Assembly (NCBI GenBank): GCA_003231075.1
Contig: QIIF01000066.1
Span: forward strand, 1 to 13,073
Length of the DNA stretch: 13,073 nt
Origin: Candidatus Falkowiibacteriota bacterium
GTDB taxonomy: Bacteria > Patescibacteriota > Patescibacteriia > Patescibacteriales > SZUA-104
Direction: 5' to 3'
Within the stretch, counting starts at the first letter, position 1. Each line of letters starts with the position of its first letter. Under the pieces are notes generated by a model, which worked only from the letters and a program-made list of their open reading frames with translations, had not been told where the DNA came from and made no database searches. Below, piece after piece: positions 1 to 5,235 of this stretch. The position numbers were made by a program, and so were the translations under genes.

Positions 1-864
1 ATAATTAATAATTCCATTAAAATTCATCCGCTGGCATTAATCAACTACGCCAAACAGAGTAAAGAGATTAAAAAGCAAATTGATGATTTGACTATCGGGT
101 ATGATAATAAAAAACAATTTTATATTGATAAGCTGGCTGAAGGCGTCGGAACAATTGCGGCCGCGTTTTATCCGAAAGATGTAATTATAAGATTATCTGA
201 TTTTAAATCCAATGAATACGCTAATTTAATCGGCGGCCGCGCCTACGAACCGGAAGAAGCCAATCCGATGATCGGCTGGCGCGGCGCTTCCCGCTATTAC
301 GATCCTAAGTATAAGCCGGCTTTTGAACTTGAGTGCCATGCCTTGCGAAAAGTCCGCGGCGAAATGGGATTGACTAATTTAAAAATAATGATTCCGTTTT
401 GCAGAACCGTTGAAGAGGGGCGTGAAGTAAAAAAGATAATGGCAAATCACGGCCTTAAGAGGGGAAAAAACGGTCTGGAAATTTATGTTATGGCGGAAAT
501 CCCTTCCAATATAATTTTAGCCCGCGAATTCGCCAAAGAATTTGACGGCTTTTCAATCGGCTCCAATGACTTAACCCAGCTAACTCTCGGGCTTGACCGC
601 GATTCCGGATTAATGAGCCAGGTCGCCGGAGTGGCGAACGAAAAAAACGAAGCGGTTAAAACTTTAATCAGATATTTAATTGAAGCTGGCAAGGCCACAA
701 AAACAAAAGTCGGTATCTGCGGCCAAGCCCCTTCCGACTTCCCCGATTTCGCCCAATTCCTGGTTGAACTCGGAATAGACAGCATCTCCTTAACGCCTGA
801 TACGATTATAAAAAATACGATCGCGATTAATAAGAAAGAGGAGATGATGAAGAAAAAGAAATAG
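1..864 (+). CDS. ppsA: Phosphoenolpyruvate synthase, C-terminal part (5' end outside window)
   Basis: PEP synthase (pyruvate, water dikinase) converts pyruvate, ATP and water to PEP, AMP and phosphate in the cytoplasm for gluconeogenesis. The frame is open from base 1, so the 287 visible residues are the C-terminal PEP/pyruvate-binding TIM-barrel domain. A TTG at 88 should not be taken as a start, because family sequence continues upstream of it. Diagnostic stretches are RLSDFKSNEYANLIGG, NPMIGWRGASRYY, GFSIGSNDLTQLTLGLDRD and GICGQAPSD. The Cys of GICGQ (codon 718-720) is the expected catalytic proton donor. The C-terminus ends in a Met/Lys tail (EEMMKKKK) soon after the usual SLTPDTI motif, so the 3' end looks complete. 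The N-terminal ATP-binding and phospho-His domains must lie upstream. Confidence 0.95.
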   Translation: MINNSIKIHPLALINYAKQSKEIKKQIDDLTIGYDNKKQFYIDKLAEGVGTIAAAFYPKDVIIRLSDFKSNEYANLIGGRAYEPEEANPMIGWRGASRYYDPKYKPAFELECHALRKVRGEMGLTNLKIMIPFCRTVEEGREVKKIMANHGLKRGKNGLEIYVMAEIPSNIILAREFAKEFDGFSIGSNDLTQLTLGLDRDSGLMSQVAGVANEKNEAVKTLIRYLIEAGKATKTKVGICGQAPSDFPDFAQFLVELGIDSISLTPDTIIKNTIAINKKEEMMKKKK

Positions 865-866
865 AC

Positions 867-939
867 GGCAGGCAATAAAGCCCCCTTGCCTGCCCCGCAG
901 AGCGAAGCTCGTGCTTGGGGGTAAAGGGGGTTGGGGGAT
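867..939. repeat. GC-rich intergenic palindromic element, copy A
   Basis: Directly after the ppsA stop lies a 9-bp inverted repeat (GGCAGGCAA at 867-875, TTGCCTGCC at 886-894). A C-rich run (881-885) follows within it and a G-rich run ending in GGGGGTTGGGGGATTATT comes downstream (922-939), with a small GAGC-GAA-GCTC hairpin between them. The ends match, in opposite orientation, the element at 2143-2196 after lgt, and the G-rich half matches the palindrome inside murD at 11991-12029. There is no T-tract, so this is not a classic terminator, although it could end ppsA transcription. Confidence 0.6.
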
Positions 940-970
940 TATTAATTTTTAAACAATTTTTGCCGTGCCG

Positions 971-1075
971 TTAGCTCCATGCTTTGCGTGGAGCTAAATT
1001 GCAAGCGGCGGTTAGAAGCAAAAATATTCTAGCATTATCCGCGGCTCGCGCTCTAACTCCACGCAAAGTATGGAG
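971..1075. repeat. Pair of inverted short hairpins upstream of lgt
   Basis: A hairpin with 9-bp arms (TTAGCTCCA 971-979, TGGAGCTAA 989-997) is followed about 60 bases later by a second one (CTCCA 1057-1061, TGGAG 1071-1075). The second reads as the reverse complement of the first with few changes: GCTCCATGCTTTGCGTGGAG against GCTCCATACTTTGCGTGGAG. The gap 865-1140 otherwise holds element A and an AT-rich stretch before lgt. I see no tRNA or small ORF in it. Confidence 0.55.
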
Positions 1076-1140
1076 CCATCGGGGGCGTTTTATATTTTTA
1101 CATATTTATTTTTAGTATTTGGATTTTAATTTTTGGTTTT

Positions 1141-2109
1141 ATGTTTAATTTTCTCCATACATTCCATCCCGAACCGATTTTATTTTCCATCGGGCCGGTT
1201 GATATTCACTGGTACGGTCTTTTTGTTTTGCTCGGGGCGTTGGCGGCTACCGCTGTCACGGTAAAACTGGCTTCATATTATAATATTAACAAAGATACAA
1301 TTCTTGATTTGGCTTTTTGGCTTATCATCGGCGGCATTATCGGCGCGAGAATTTATGATGTTTTATTAGAACTACCGTATTACATAAATCACCCTTTAAA
1401 TGTTTTTAAAATTTGGCAAGGCGGCCTCGCTATCCACGGCGGCATAATCGCTGGTATAGTTATAATTTGGATTTTCACGAATGGAACGCGTAAAATTTTC
1501 TACCGGGCTTTAGCCCTGGTTATGGGGGCTTTAGCCCCCGTGAAATACGGCAGGATAAAGCCTGCCGAACCCGACTTAAAAGCCGATAGAATATATGCTT
1601 CACGGCAAATCAATGCTAATCAAAATAATCAGCGTAATCATGGGTTTTGGCTGCTAATCGCTTTACTCGCTCCAGGCATCGCATTGGCGCAGGCAATCGG
1701 CCGATGGGGGAATTATTTCAATCAAGAATTATTCGGACTGCCAACCAATCTTCCATGGGGCATACCGATTGACATTGCCAACCGTCCGGCCGAATATTTA
1801 TCCTCGCAATTTTTCCACCCGACTTTTCTCTATGAATCAATCGGAAATTTAATAATATTTTTTATTTTACTGGCAATATCCGCTTGGATAATTAAAGGCC
1901 ATAAAAACACTACAAGCTACAAACTGCAAGCTGCAAGCTATTTAATTCTATATTCAGCTCTCCGCTTCTCTTTGGAATTCATCCGCATAGATACCACCCC
2001 CACGCTTCTCGGCCTCCGTTTTCCGCAAGTCGTCAGCTTACTGATAATATTTTTAGCGCTCTTACTGCTCCTCTTGCCAAAAATAAAAAAAAATGCTAAT
2101 ATCAAATAG
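1141..2109 (+). CDS. lgt: Prolipoprotein diacylglyceryl transferase
   Basis: Lgt is an inner-membrane enzyme that moves diacylglycerol from phosphatidylglycerol to the lipobox Cys of prolipoproteins, the first step of lipoprotein maturation. Family marks are HWYG (residues 23-26), GGLAIHGG with the key His99 (94-101), the signature GRWGNYFNQELFG (187-199, Arg188, Asn191, Glu196), HPTFLYE (226-232), the Arg-rich LRFSLEFIR (274-282) and QVVS (296-299). Several membrane helices are evident. At 322 residues it is longer than usual. About 50 extra polar residues (about 112-168) sit between the HGG helix and LLAPGIALAQAIGR, which are normally close together. The DNA there is packed with hairpins, and a 7-bp tandem repeat encodes SYKLQAASY near 259-267. 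No SD precedes the ATG. Confidence 0.95.
   Translation: MFNFLHTFHPEPILFSIGPVDIHWYGLFVLLGALAATAVTVKLASYYNINKDTILDLAFWLIIGGIIGARIYDVLLELPYYINHPLNVFKIWQGGLAIHGGIIAGIVIIWIFTNGTRKIFYRALALVMGALAPVKYGRIKPAEPDLKADRIYASRQINANQNNQRNHGFWLLIALLAPGIALAQAIGRWGNYFNQELFGLPTNLPWGIPIDIANRPAEYLSSQFFHPTFLYESIGNLIIFFILLAISAWIIKGHKNTTSYKLQAASYLILYSALRFSLEFIRIDTTPTLLGLRFPQVVSLLIIFLALLLLLLPKIKKNANIK
1474..1644 (+). repeat. In-frame hairpin-rich insertion within lgt
   Basis: This part of lgt encodes residues with no counterpart in ordinary Lgt. It holds three successive hairpins: GGGCT-TT-AGCCC (1505-1516, extended by ACC/GGT), GGGGGCT-TT-AGCCCCC (1524-1539) and CGGCAGG-6-CCTGCCG (1548-1567). A 9-nt spaced TAATCA repeat (about 1618-1640), read as NQNNQRNH, follows. 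The reading frame stays open and the conserved motifs resume at LLAPG. The boundaries are approximate. Confidence 0.7.
1913..1940 (+). repeat. 7-bp tandem repeat (4 units) within lgt
   Basis: Four consecutive 7-bp units read CAAGCTA, CAAACTG, CAAGCTG and CAAGCTA. They lie between the last two membrane segments of Lgt and are translated as part of SYKLQAASY. A single related sequence, AGCTTGTAGTTTA, occurs at 11551-11563 between murD and the MFS gene. Confidence 0.75.
2074..2102 (+). promoter_or_regulatory. Putative rpsT promoter at the 3' end of lgt
   Basis: TTGCCA (2074-2079) is separated by 17 bases from TAATAT (2097-2102), with a TG one base upstream of the -10 (TGcTAATAT, an extended -10). 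It overlaps the last codons of lgt. Transcription would start near 2109, giving rpsT a leader of about 95 bases that includes the palindromic element at 2143-2196. This is a motif match only. Confidence 0.45.
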
Positions 2110-2142
2110 TAAAATGCTCTCGCTAAATTACTAATTAACAAA

Positions 2143-2196
2143 TAATCCCCCAACCCCCTCTTGCCCCGCTGTGGCGGCGGTTGCCAAGGGGGCGCG
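2143..2196. repeat. GC-rich intergenic palindromic element, copy B
   Basis: The element runs from AATAATCCCCCAACCCCCT through TTGCCAAGGGGGC and has outer C-rich and G-rich arms. Its reverse complement shares the ends of copy A at 867-939 (GCCCCCTTG at one end, GGGGGTTGGGGGATTATT at the other) with a different middle. It ends just before the rpsT ATG, so the mRNA leader of rpsT should carry it as a stable hairpin. Confidence 0.6.
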
Positions 2197-2204
2197 AATT
2201 ATAT

Positions 2205-2474
2205 ATGCCAAATACAAAATCAGCTAAAAAAGAATTGCGCAAAAGCGTGAAAAGAAAACTTCATAATAAAAAAATCAAAGATAATGTTAAGGATTTGATT
2301 AAAAAAAGCCGCAAGGCCATTGAAGCCAAAGACGAAAAAGCCAAGGAATTGATAGGCACAACTTTAAAAGCGCTTGACAAAGCGGCGCAGAAAGGAATTA
2401 TAAAGAAAAACGCCAAAGACCGAAAAAAATCACGGCTTCATCTTAGATTAAACAATTCAACAAAAGCAAAATAA
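2205..2474 (+). CDS. rpsT: 30S ribosomal protein S20
   Basis: S20 is a primary 16S rRNA-binding protein of the small subunit. The 89-residue product is almost wholly basic helix: NTKSAKKELRKSVKRK at the start, then AKELIGTTLKALDKAAQKG, then IIKKNAKDRKKSRLHLRLN, which is the usual S20 order and length. A GTG-type start at 2181 would add MPRGRELY from the upstream GC-rich repeat. I chose ATG 2205 because MPNTKSAKK matches the conserved N-terminus and the extra residues come from repeat DNA. There is no SD. The gene has its own likely promoter in the end of lgt and a strong terminator just after its stop. Confidence 0.95.
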   Translation: MPNTKSAKKELRKSVKRKLHNKKIKDNVKDLIKKSRKAIEAKDEKAKELIGTTLKALDKAAQKGIIKKNAKDRKKSRLHLRLNNSTKAK

Positions 2475-2477
2475 TAA

Positions 2478-2525
2478 TTGCCAAATAAAAAACGAGCAAA
2501 TATTTGCTCGTTTTTTATTTGGCAA
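2478..2525. terminator. Perfect 48-bp palindrome, bidirectional terminator
   Basis: Two 24-base arms are exactly complementary with no spacer (2478-2501 and 2502-2525). The core CGAGCAAAT/ATTTGCTCG is flanked by A-tracts and T-tracts on the proper sides, so it can act as an intrinsic terminator on either strand. It starts four bases after the rpsT stop. The convergent holA transcript ends some 230 bases away, so it may also protect rpsT from antisense reading. Confidence 0.9.
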
Positions 2526-2548
2526 ACAATGGAATTACATGCCTTTTT

Positions 2549-2702
2549 TTGTCATTCCGAAAAATGAAGCTTATCAGGAATCTATGGGTTATCCATAAGA
2601 ATACGAATTATAAATAACGGTTTATATTGCCTATAATTTTTTGTTAATATTTACATTTCCGCGATTAAGTCCTGGATTCCTGCTCGCGGGCAGGAATGAC
2701 AA
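2549..2702. repeat. Inverted pair of GTCATTCC-type repeats between rpsT and holA
   Basis: TTGTCATTCC at 2549-2558 and its exact complement GGAATGACAA at 2693-2702 bound a 154-base stretch. The right end also carries ATTCCTGC (2676-2683) and GCAGGAAT (2690-2697) as a local hairpin. The left half reads GTCATTCC...GGAATC, the same core as the right half in reverse. A second such pair lies at 4813-4928. I see no gene in this interval. Confidence 0.65.
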
Positions 2703-2751
2703 GGTGGCGGCTGTCTGTAAAAATTTTAACGCAGTAATGTTTTGCCGCGTG

Positions 2752-3765
2752 TTATATCTTCGCGATTAACAAGCTTAATGCCGGCTTAATATCCGCTTTT
2801 CCGCTCTTCATTTTATAATCAATTTCAACCAATTTACAAAAAATATTTTTTAAAATATTAAGATTGAAATTTCGCGCTTGGCTTATGCCTTTTTGCACGA
2901 TGAGAGGGTGCAATTTTAATAAATTAATAATTTGTCTTGAAGCAAGGCCGGAGTCAAGCGCCTGTCTGATTTGCATCAATATTTTACATTGCCTGATTAT
3001 CATATTAAACAAATAGCCCTCCGTCAGCCCCGCTTCAATCTGCTCTTCAAATAGTTTGGCCGCCGCGTTTTTATTTTTATTGCTTATAGCATCGGTTAGG
3101 GCGAAAATATTTTCATCAAATTGCCCTCTAACCAAGCTCTTAACATCCTCAATATTAATTTCGGTTCCTTTCGCGTCATCGCCTAAACGCAATTTTTGGC
3201 CGGCCTTAAAATTTATCAGCTTATCAATCTCGCTGTTAATCTGCCATAAGTCGCTTCCAAGGAGAGAGGTTAATTCCATTGCCGCGGACGCGCTAATTTT
3301 TCCTCCCCGCGCTTCCACTTCTTTTTTGGACCAAGCGGTCGCCTCGGTATTGGATAAAATTTTAAATTCTTGCGCGTATTTTTGCTTGCTTAAAAATTTA
3401 AACAGCCCGCTTTTATACTTCGGTAATTTATCTTTGCTGTTTATATTGTCTAAAAATATTATAATATTTGCCTCGGCAGAATCTCCCGATAGGGGATTCT
3501 GCCGTACAGCGAAATATTCATTAATTTGGTTAAATATAGTCCGGCTTTTATTTAAAAATAAATTTTCAACCACAATCATCCTCTTCTTCGTTAAAAGAGA
3601 CGCGGCGCTGATTGATTCGTTAATTTCTTCCATAGTCGCTTTTTCGCCATCCAAAACAGCAAGCCCGTTTCCGCTTCTGTCAACCTCGCGCAAAAATTTC
3701 CCCTTTAACTCATTTAATTTTCTTCGGCCGAGAAAACTATCCCCGCCGTATAAAAATATAATCAT
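2752..3765 (-). CDS. holA: DNA polymerase III delta subunit
   Basis: HolA is the clamp-loader subunit that opens the sliding clamp during replication. The 337-residue product has the family layout: MIIFLYGGDSFLGRRKLNELK at the N-terminus (a P-loop-like but non-hydrolysing start), the SLLTKKRMIVVENLF strand region (57-70), IIIFLDNI (101-108), a helical middle domain with DLWQINSEIDKL, and a C-terminal collar domain. Length is normal for delta. Residues 88-98 (RQNPLSGDSAE) are encoded exactly by a 31-base palindrome inserted in frame. There is no clear SD, and a short repeat (3770-3805) lies immediately before the ATG. It is transcribed in the same direction as the trmB-like gene upstream but about 240 bases apart. 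Confidence 0.92.
   Translation of the reverse strand: MIIFLYGGDSFLGRRKLNELKGKFLREVDRSGNGLAVLDGEKATMEEINESISAASLLTKKRMIVVENLFLNKSRTIFNQINEYFAVRQNPLSGDSAEANIIIFLDNINSKDKLPKYKSGLFKFLSKQKYAQEFKILSNTEATAWSKKEVEARGGKISASAAMELTSLLGSDLWQINSEIDKLINFKAGQKLRLGDDAKGTEINIEDVKSLVRGQFDENIFALTDAISNKNKNAAAKLFEEQIEAGLTEGYLFNMIIRQCKILMQIRQALDSGLASRQIINLLKLHPLIVQKGISQARNFNLNILKNIFCKLVEIDYKMKSGKADIKPALSLLIAKI
3474..3504 (-). repeat. 31-bp palindrome inserted in frame in holA
   Basis: The 13-base arms CGGCAGAATCTCC (3474-3486) and GGGGATTCTGCCG (3492-3504) pair throughout with one G-T wobble. On the coding strand the element begins on a codon boundary and encodes RQNPLSGDSAE between NEYFAV and ANIIIFLDN. Delta subunits normally have only a short loop here. 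Confidence 0.8.
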
Positions 3766-3769
3766 ACTT

Positions 3770-3805
3770 CTACGAATTACGAATCAATTACAAATTTACG
3801 AATAC
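3770..3805. repeat. Degenerate AT-rich repeat upstream of holA (related copy before the trmB-like gene)
   Basis: This 36-base stretch is built of the words ACGAATTAC, CAATTACAAATTTAC and GAATAC. It aligns over nearly its full length with 4775-4809, with mostly transitions and one indel. It ends four bases from the holA start codon. The rest of the 3806-4003 gap shows an 11-base direct repeat (AAAAATTAATT at 3973 and 3986) and no gene or convincing promoter. Confidence 0.5.
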
Positions 3806-4003
3806 ACATAAAAATTGCTGGCAACGATTTTGCAGGTACAAGAGTATTTACATACCTCTATAAATTCCAAAAAATAGCGTGTTGTAATTCAAAAATAATC
3901 ACTCTTACATCTTACAGGATGTTTTGTTTTTTTTCAATAAGCTAAATAATAATAAATTTTACATTTTGCGTCAAAAATTAATTCTAAAAATTAATTGCCG
4001 TGA

Positions 4004-4735
4004 TTAGCTTTCACTCCCCCAATTCATCTCAAAAATACTTTTTAAGGTATTATATATTTTTTTGCTTTCAATAATAAGCCCGATTTTTTCGGAAAAGGAC
4101 ATTATTCCTATTTTATTTTTTCCGTAAAGATTAATTTCCACCTCAATCGGAAATTTTTCCATTGGAATTAATTTTGTCCTGCGAAGCGATTTTTCATCCA
4201 TACCTTTGTATTTCTGCATATACTCCTTATTCGGCGCGATAGCTCTCACCCATATTTTCTTTTCTATTCTTTTGGCAAGATAATATTCGTTTAAAAAATT
4301 TTCATCAAAATCGGTAATAGCTTCCGCCGGAACCCATGCCAAAAGCTCTTGATTGGGATAATCCAATGTGTCCCTATATATATTTTTAATTCCTTCAGTC
4401 CCTTCAAAATATTTTATTTTCGGCTTTTTGTCCATTAAATTGGCGACAGCTAAAAGCTCGGGCAATATTTTTGTGATAACATTCTTTTTTTCCTCCAATT
4501 TTTCCTCAATTCTTTCCGGATTTTCGGCGAAATAAACCGTTTTTTTGCCTTTAACCAAAGAATTTAAAAGGCCGATATTTTTTAAAGATTCAATAATGTC
4601 ATAAACCGTAGTTCTTTTAACGCCTGATTTTTTTGATATCTGCTGGATATTGGCTTCTCCCAGCTCCAAAAGAGCCAAATACACTTTAGCTTCTTTTTCG
4701 TTTAAACCTAATTTTTCCAATTCTTTAAATAGCAT
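4004..4735 (-). CDS. TrmB-family transcriptional regulator
   Basis: This is a probable DNA-binding sensor of a sugar or other small metabolite. Residues 1-75 form a winged helix-turn-helix typical of the TrmB family (LGLNEKEAKVYLALLELG, then QQISKKSGVKRTTVYDIIESL). A short coiled coil (about 74-92) and a mixed alpha/beta effector domain (about 105-238, starting KIKYFEGTEGIKNIYRDTL) follow. The 243-residue length fits the family members that lack the long C-terminal sugar-binding extension. The ATG has no SD. A consensus promoter at 5018-4990 gives a leader of about 250 bases that contains a long inverted repeat. Its promoter lies back to back with that of the three-gene unit at 5236-7737, so it may regulate that unit or itself. 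This is inference from position only. Confidence 0.88.
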   Translation of the reverse strand: MLFKELEKLGLNEKEAKVYLALLELGEANIQQISKKSGVKRTTVYDIIESLKNIGLLNSLVKGKKTVYFAENPERIEEKLEEKKNVITKILPELLAVANLMDKKPKIKYFEGTEGIKNIYRDTLDYPNQELLAWVPAEAITDFDENFLNEYYLAKRIEKKIWVRAIAPNKEYMQKYKGMDEKSLRRTKLIPMEKFPIEVEINLYGKNKIGIMSFSEKIGLIIESKKIYNTLKSIFEMNWGSES

Positions 4736-4774
4736 AATTATAGGATCTGTGTGTTTGAATAATTTTTTTTACTC

Positions 4775-4809
4775 CCACAAATCTACAGATCAACTACAAA
4801 TTCACAAAC
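4775..4809. repeat. Degenerate AT-rich repeat in the leader of the trmB-like gene
   Basis: The words CACAAATCTACAGATC and AACTACAAATTCACAAAC match the order and spacing of the copy at 3770-3805. It sits inside the predicted transcript of the trmB-like gene, 40 bases from the ATG. Confidence 0.5.
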
Positions 4810-4812
4810 CCT

Positions 4813-4928
4813 TTGTCATTCCGAACGAGCCGCGCGAGGAGGAATCCCTTAAAGATTGCTAATGGCAAAGACATTGCGATTTTCACGGATAAGGGATTTC
4901 TCCTCCCATTCGGTCGTCGAAATGATAA
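4813..4928. repeat. Inverted pair of GTCATTCC-type repeats in the trmB leader
   Basis: The left arm begins TTGTCATTCCGAACGAGC and ends GAGGAATCCCTT. The right arm reads AAGGGATTTCTCCTCCC...TCGAAATGATAA, which is the left arm in reverse with a few gaps and substitutions. About 40 unrelated bases separate them. In the predicted trmB leader RNA this should form one long hairpin. Confidence 0.65.
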
Positions 4929-4989
4929 GAAGAGGTATTTTGTAATTCAAATGTATTTAAATTTTGTCGGCGGAAAGGTCGTTATTGTC

Positions 4990-5018
4990 AGTATAACAAA
5001 TATAATAGAAAATGTCAA
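4990..5018 (-). promoter_or_regulatory. Promoter of the trmB-like gene
   Basis: Read on the minus strand, TTGACA (5018-5013) is followed by 17 bases and TATACT (4995-4990), with TG placed for an extended -10 (TGtTATACT). The start would be near 4983, about 250 bases before the coding region. The strength of the match supports a real promoter. Confidence 0.7.
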
Positions 5019-5088
5019 TATTTAAGCTATTTTTTTTAAATTTTTTCTTTTAGTTATAATCGTTATAATGTATTATTTGACCTTATTA

Positions 5089-5117
5089 TTGACATATTGA
5101 CAGAAATGTGATATTAT
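5089..5117 (+). promoter_or_regulatory. Promoter of the three-gene unit
   Basis: TTGACA (5089-5094), a 17-base spacer and TATTAT (5112-5117) with an upstream TG (TGaTATTAT) form a consensus extended -10 promoter. Two further TTGAC words (5077 and 5097) flank the -35, making three within 26 bases. It diverges from the trmB promoter, with 70 bases between the two -35 boxes. The 4736-5235 gap holds no gene. Confidence 0.7.
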
Positions 5118-5121
5118 TGTC

Positions 5122-5235
5122 TATTAAGGTAAAAAATGAAATTTGATTTTCAACCTTAATAAGTTCTTTGACAAAATCGCCCTTGGCGGAAAAAAATAAT
5201 AGTCGGCGGGCTTAAAACGCGAAAAGGAGGAAAGT
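5122..5235 (+). promoter_or_regulatory. Structured leader with boxA-like site
   Basis: The predicted 5' leader of the three-gene unit opens with an inverted repeat (TATTAAGGT 5122-5130, ACCTTAATA 5153-5161). GTTCTTTGACA (5163-5173) follows, matching 9 of 11 positions of the bacterial boxA antitermination consensus GCTCTTTAACA. Then come a small CGCC-CTT-GGCG hairpin (5178-5188) and the SD. A seven-codon ORF (MKFDFQP, 5136-5159) lies in the first loop but has only a weak SD, so I do not call it a gene. Confidence 0.45.

Noticed and set aside
1000..1080. Possible tRNA or small RNA between ppsA and lgt
   Set aside because: No cloverleaf, T-loop or anticodon arm can be laid out; the structure is explained by the two mirrored hairpins.
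2181..2204. Upstream start for rpsT adding MPRGRELY
   Set aside because: The extra residues are encoded by the GC-rich repeat, and the S20 family begins at MPNTKSAKK (2205).
3056..3811. 251-codon plus-strand frame opposite holA
   Set aside because: It lies antisense to holA, which matches its family along its whole length; the predicted protein is low-complexity Ser/Leu/Phe-rich, a typical shadow.
3905..3925. Terminator-like hairpin ACATC-GATGT followed by a T-run on the plus strand
   Set aside because: The stem is only five base pairs and no plus-strand gene lies upstream, so it has nothing to terminate.
4737..4742. TATAAT immediately before the trmB ATG on the minus strand
   Set aside because: It touches the start codon, so a transcript from it would start inside the coding region; the promoter at 5018-4990 is far better.
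3770..4809. CRISPR array, considered for the repeated AT-rich words
   Set aside because: There are only two degenerate copies 1 kb apart, with no regular spacers and no cas genes.
4650..5025. Two short plus-strand frames across the trmB start and leader
   Set aside because: They consist of antisense trmB sequence and GTCATTCC repeat arms, with no SD or family similarity.
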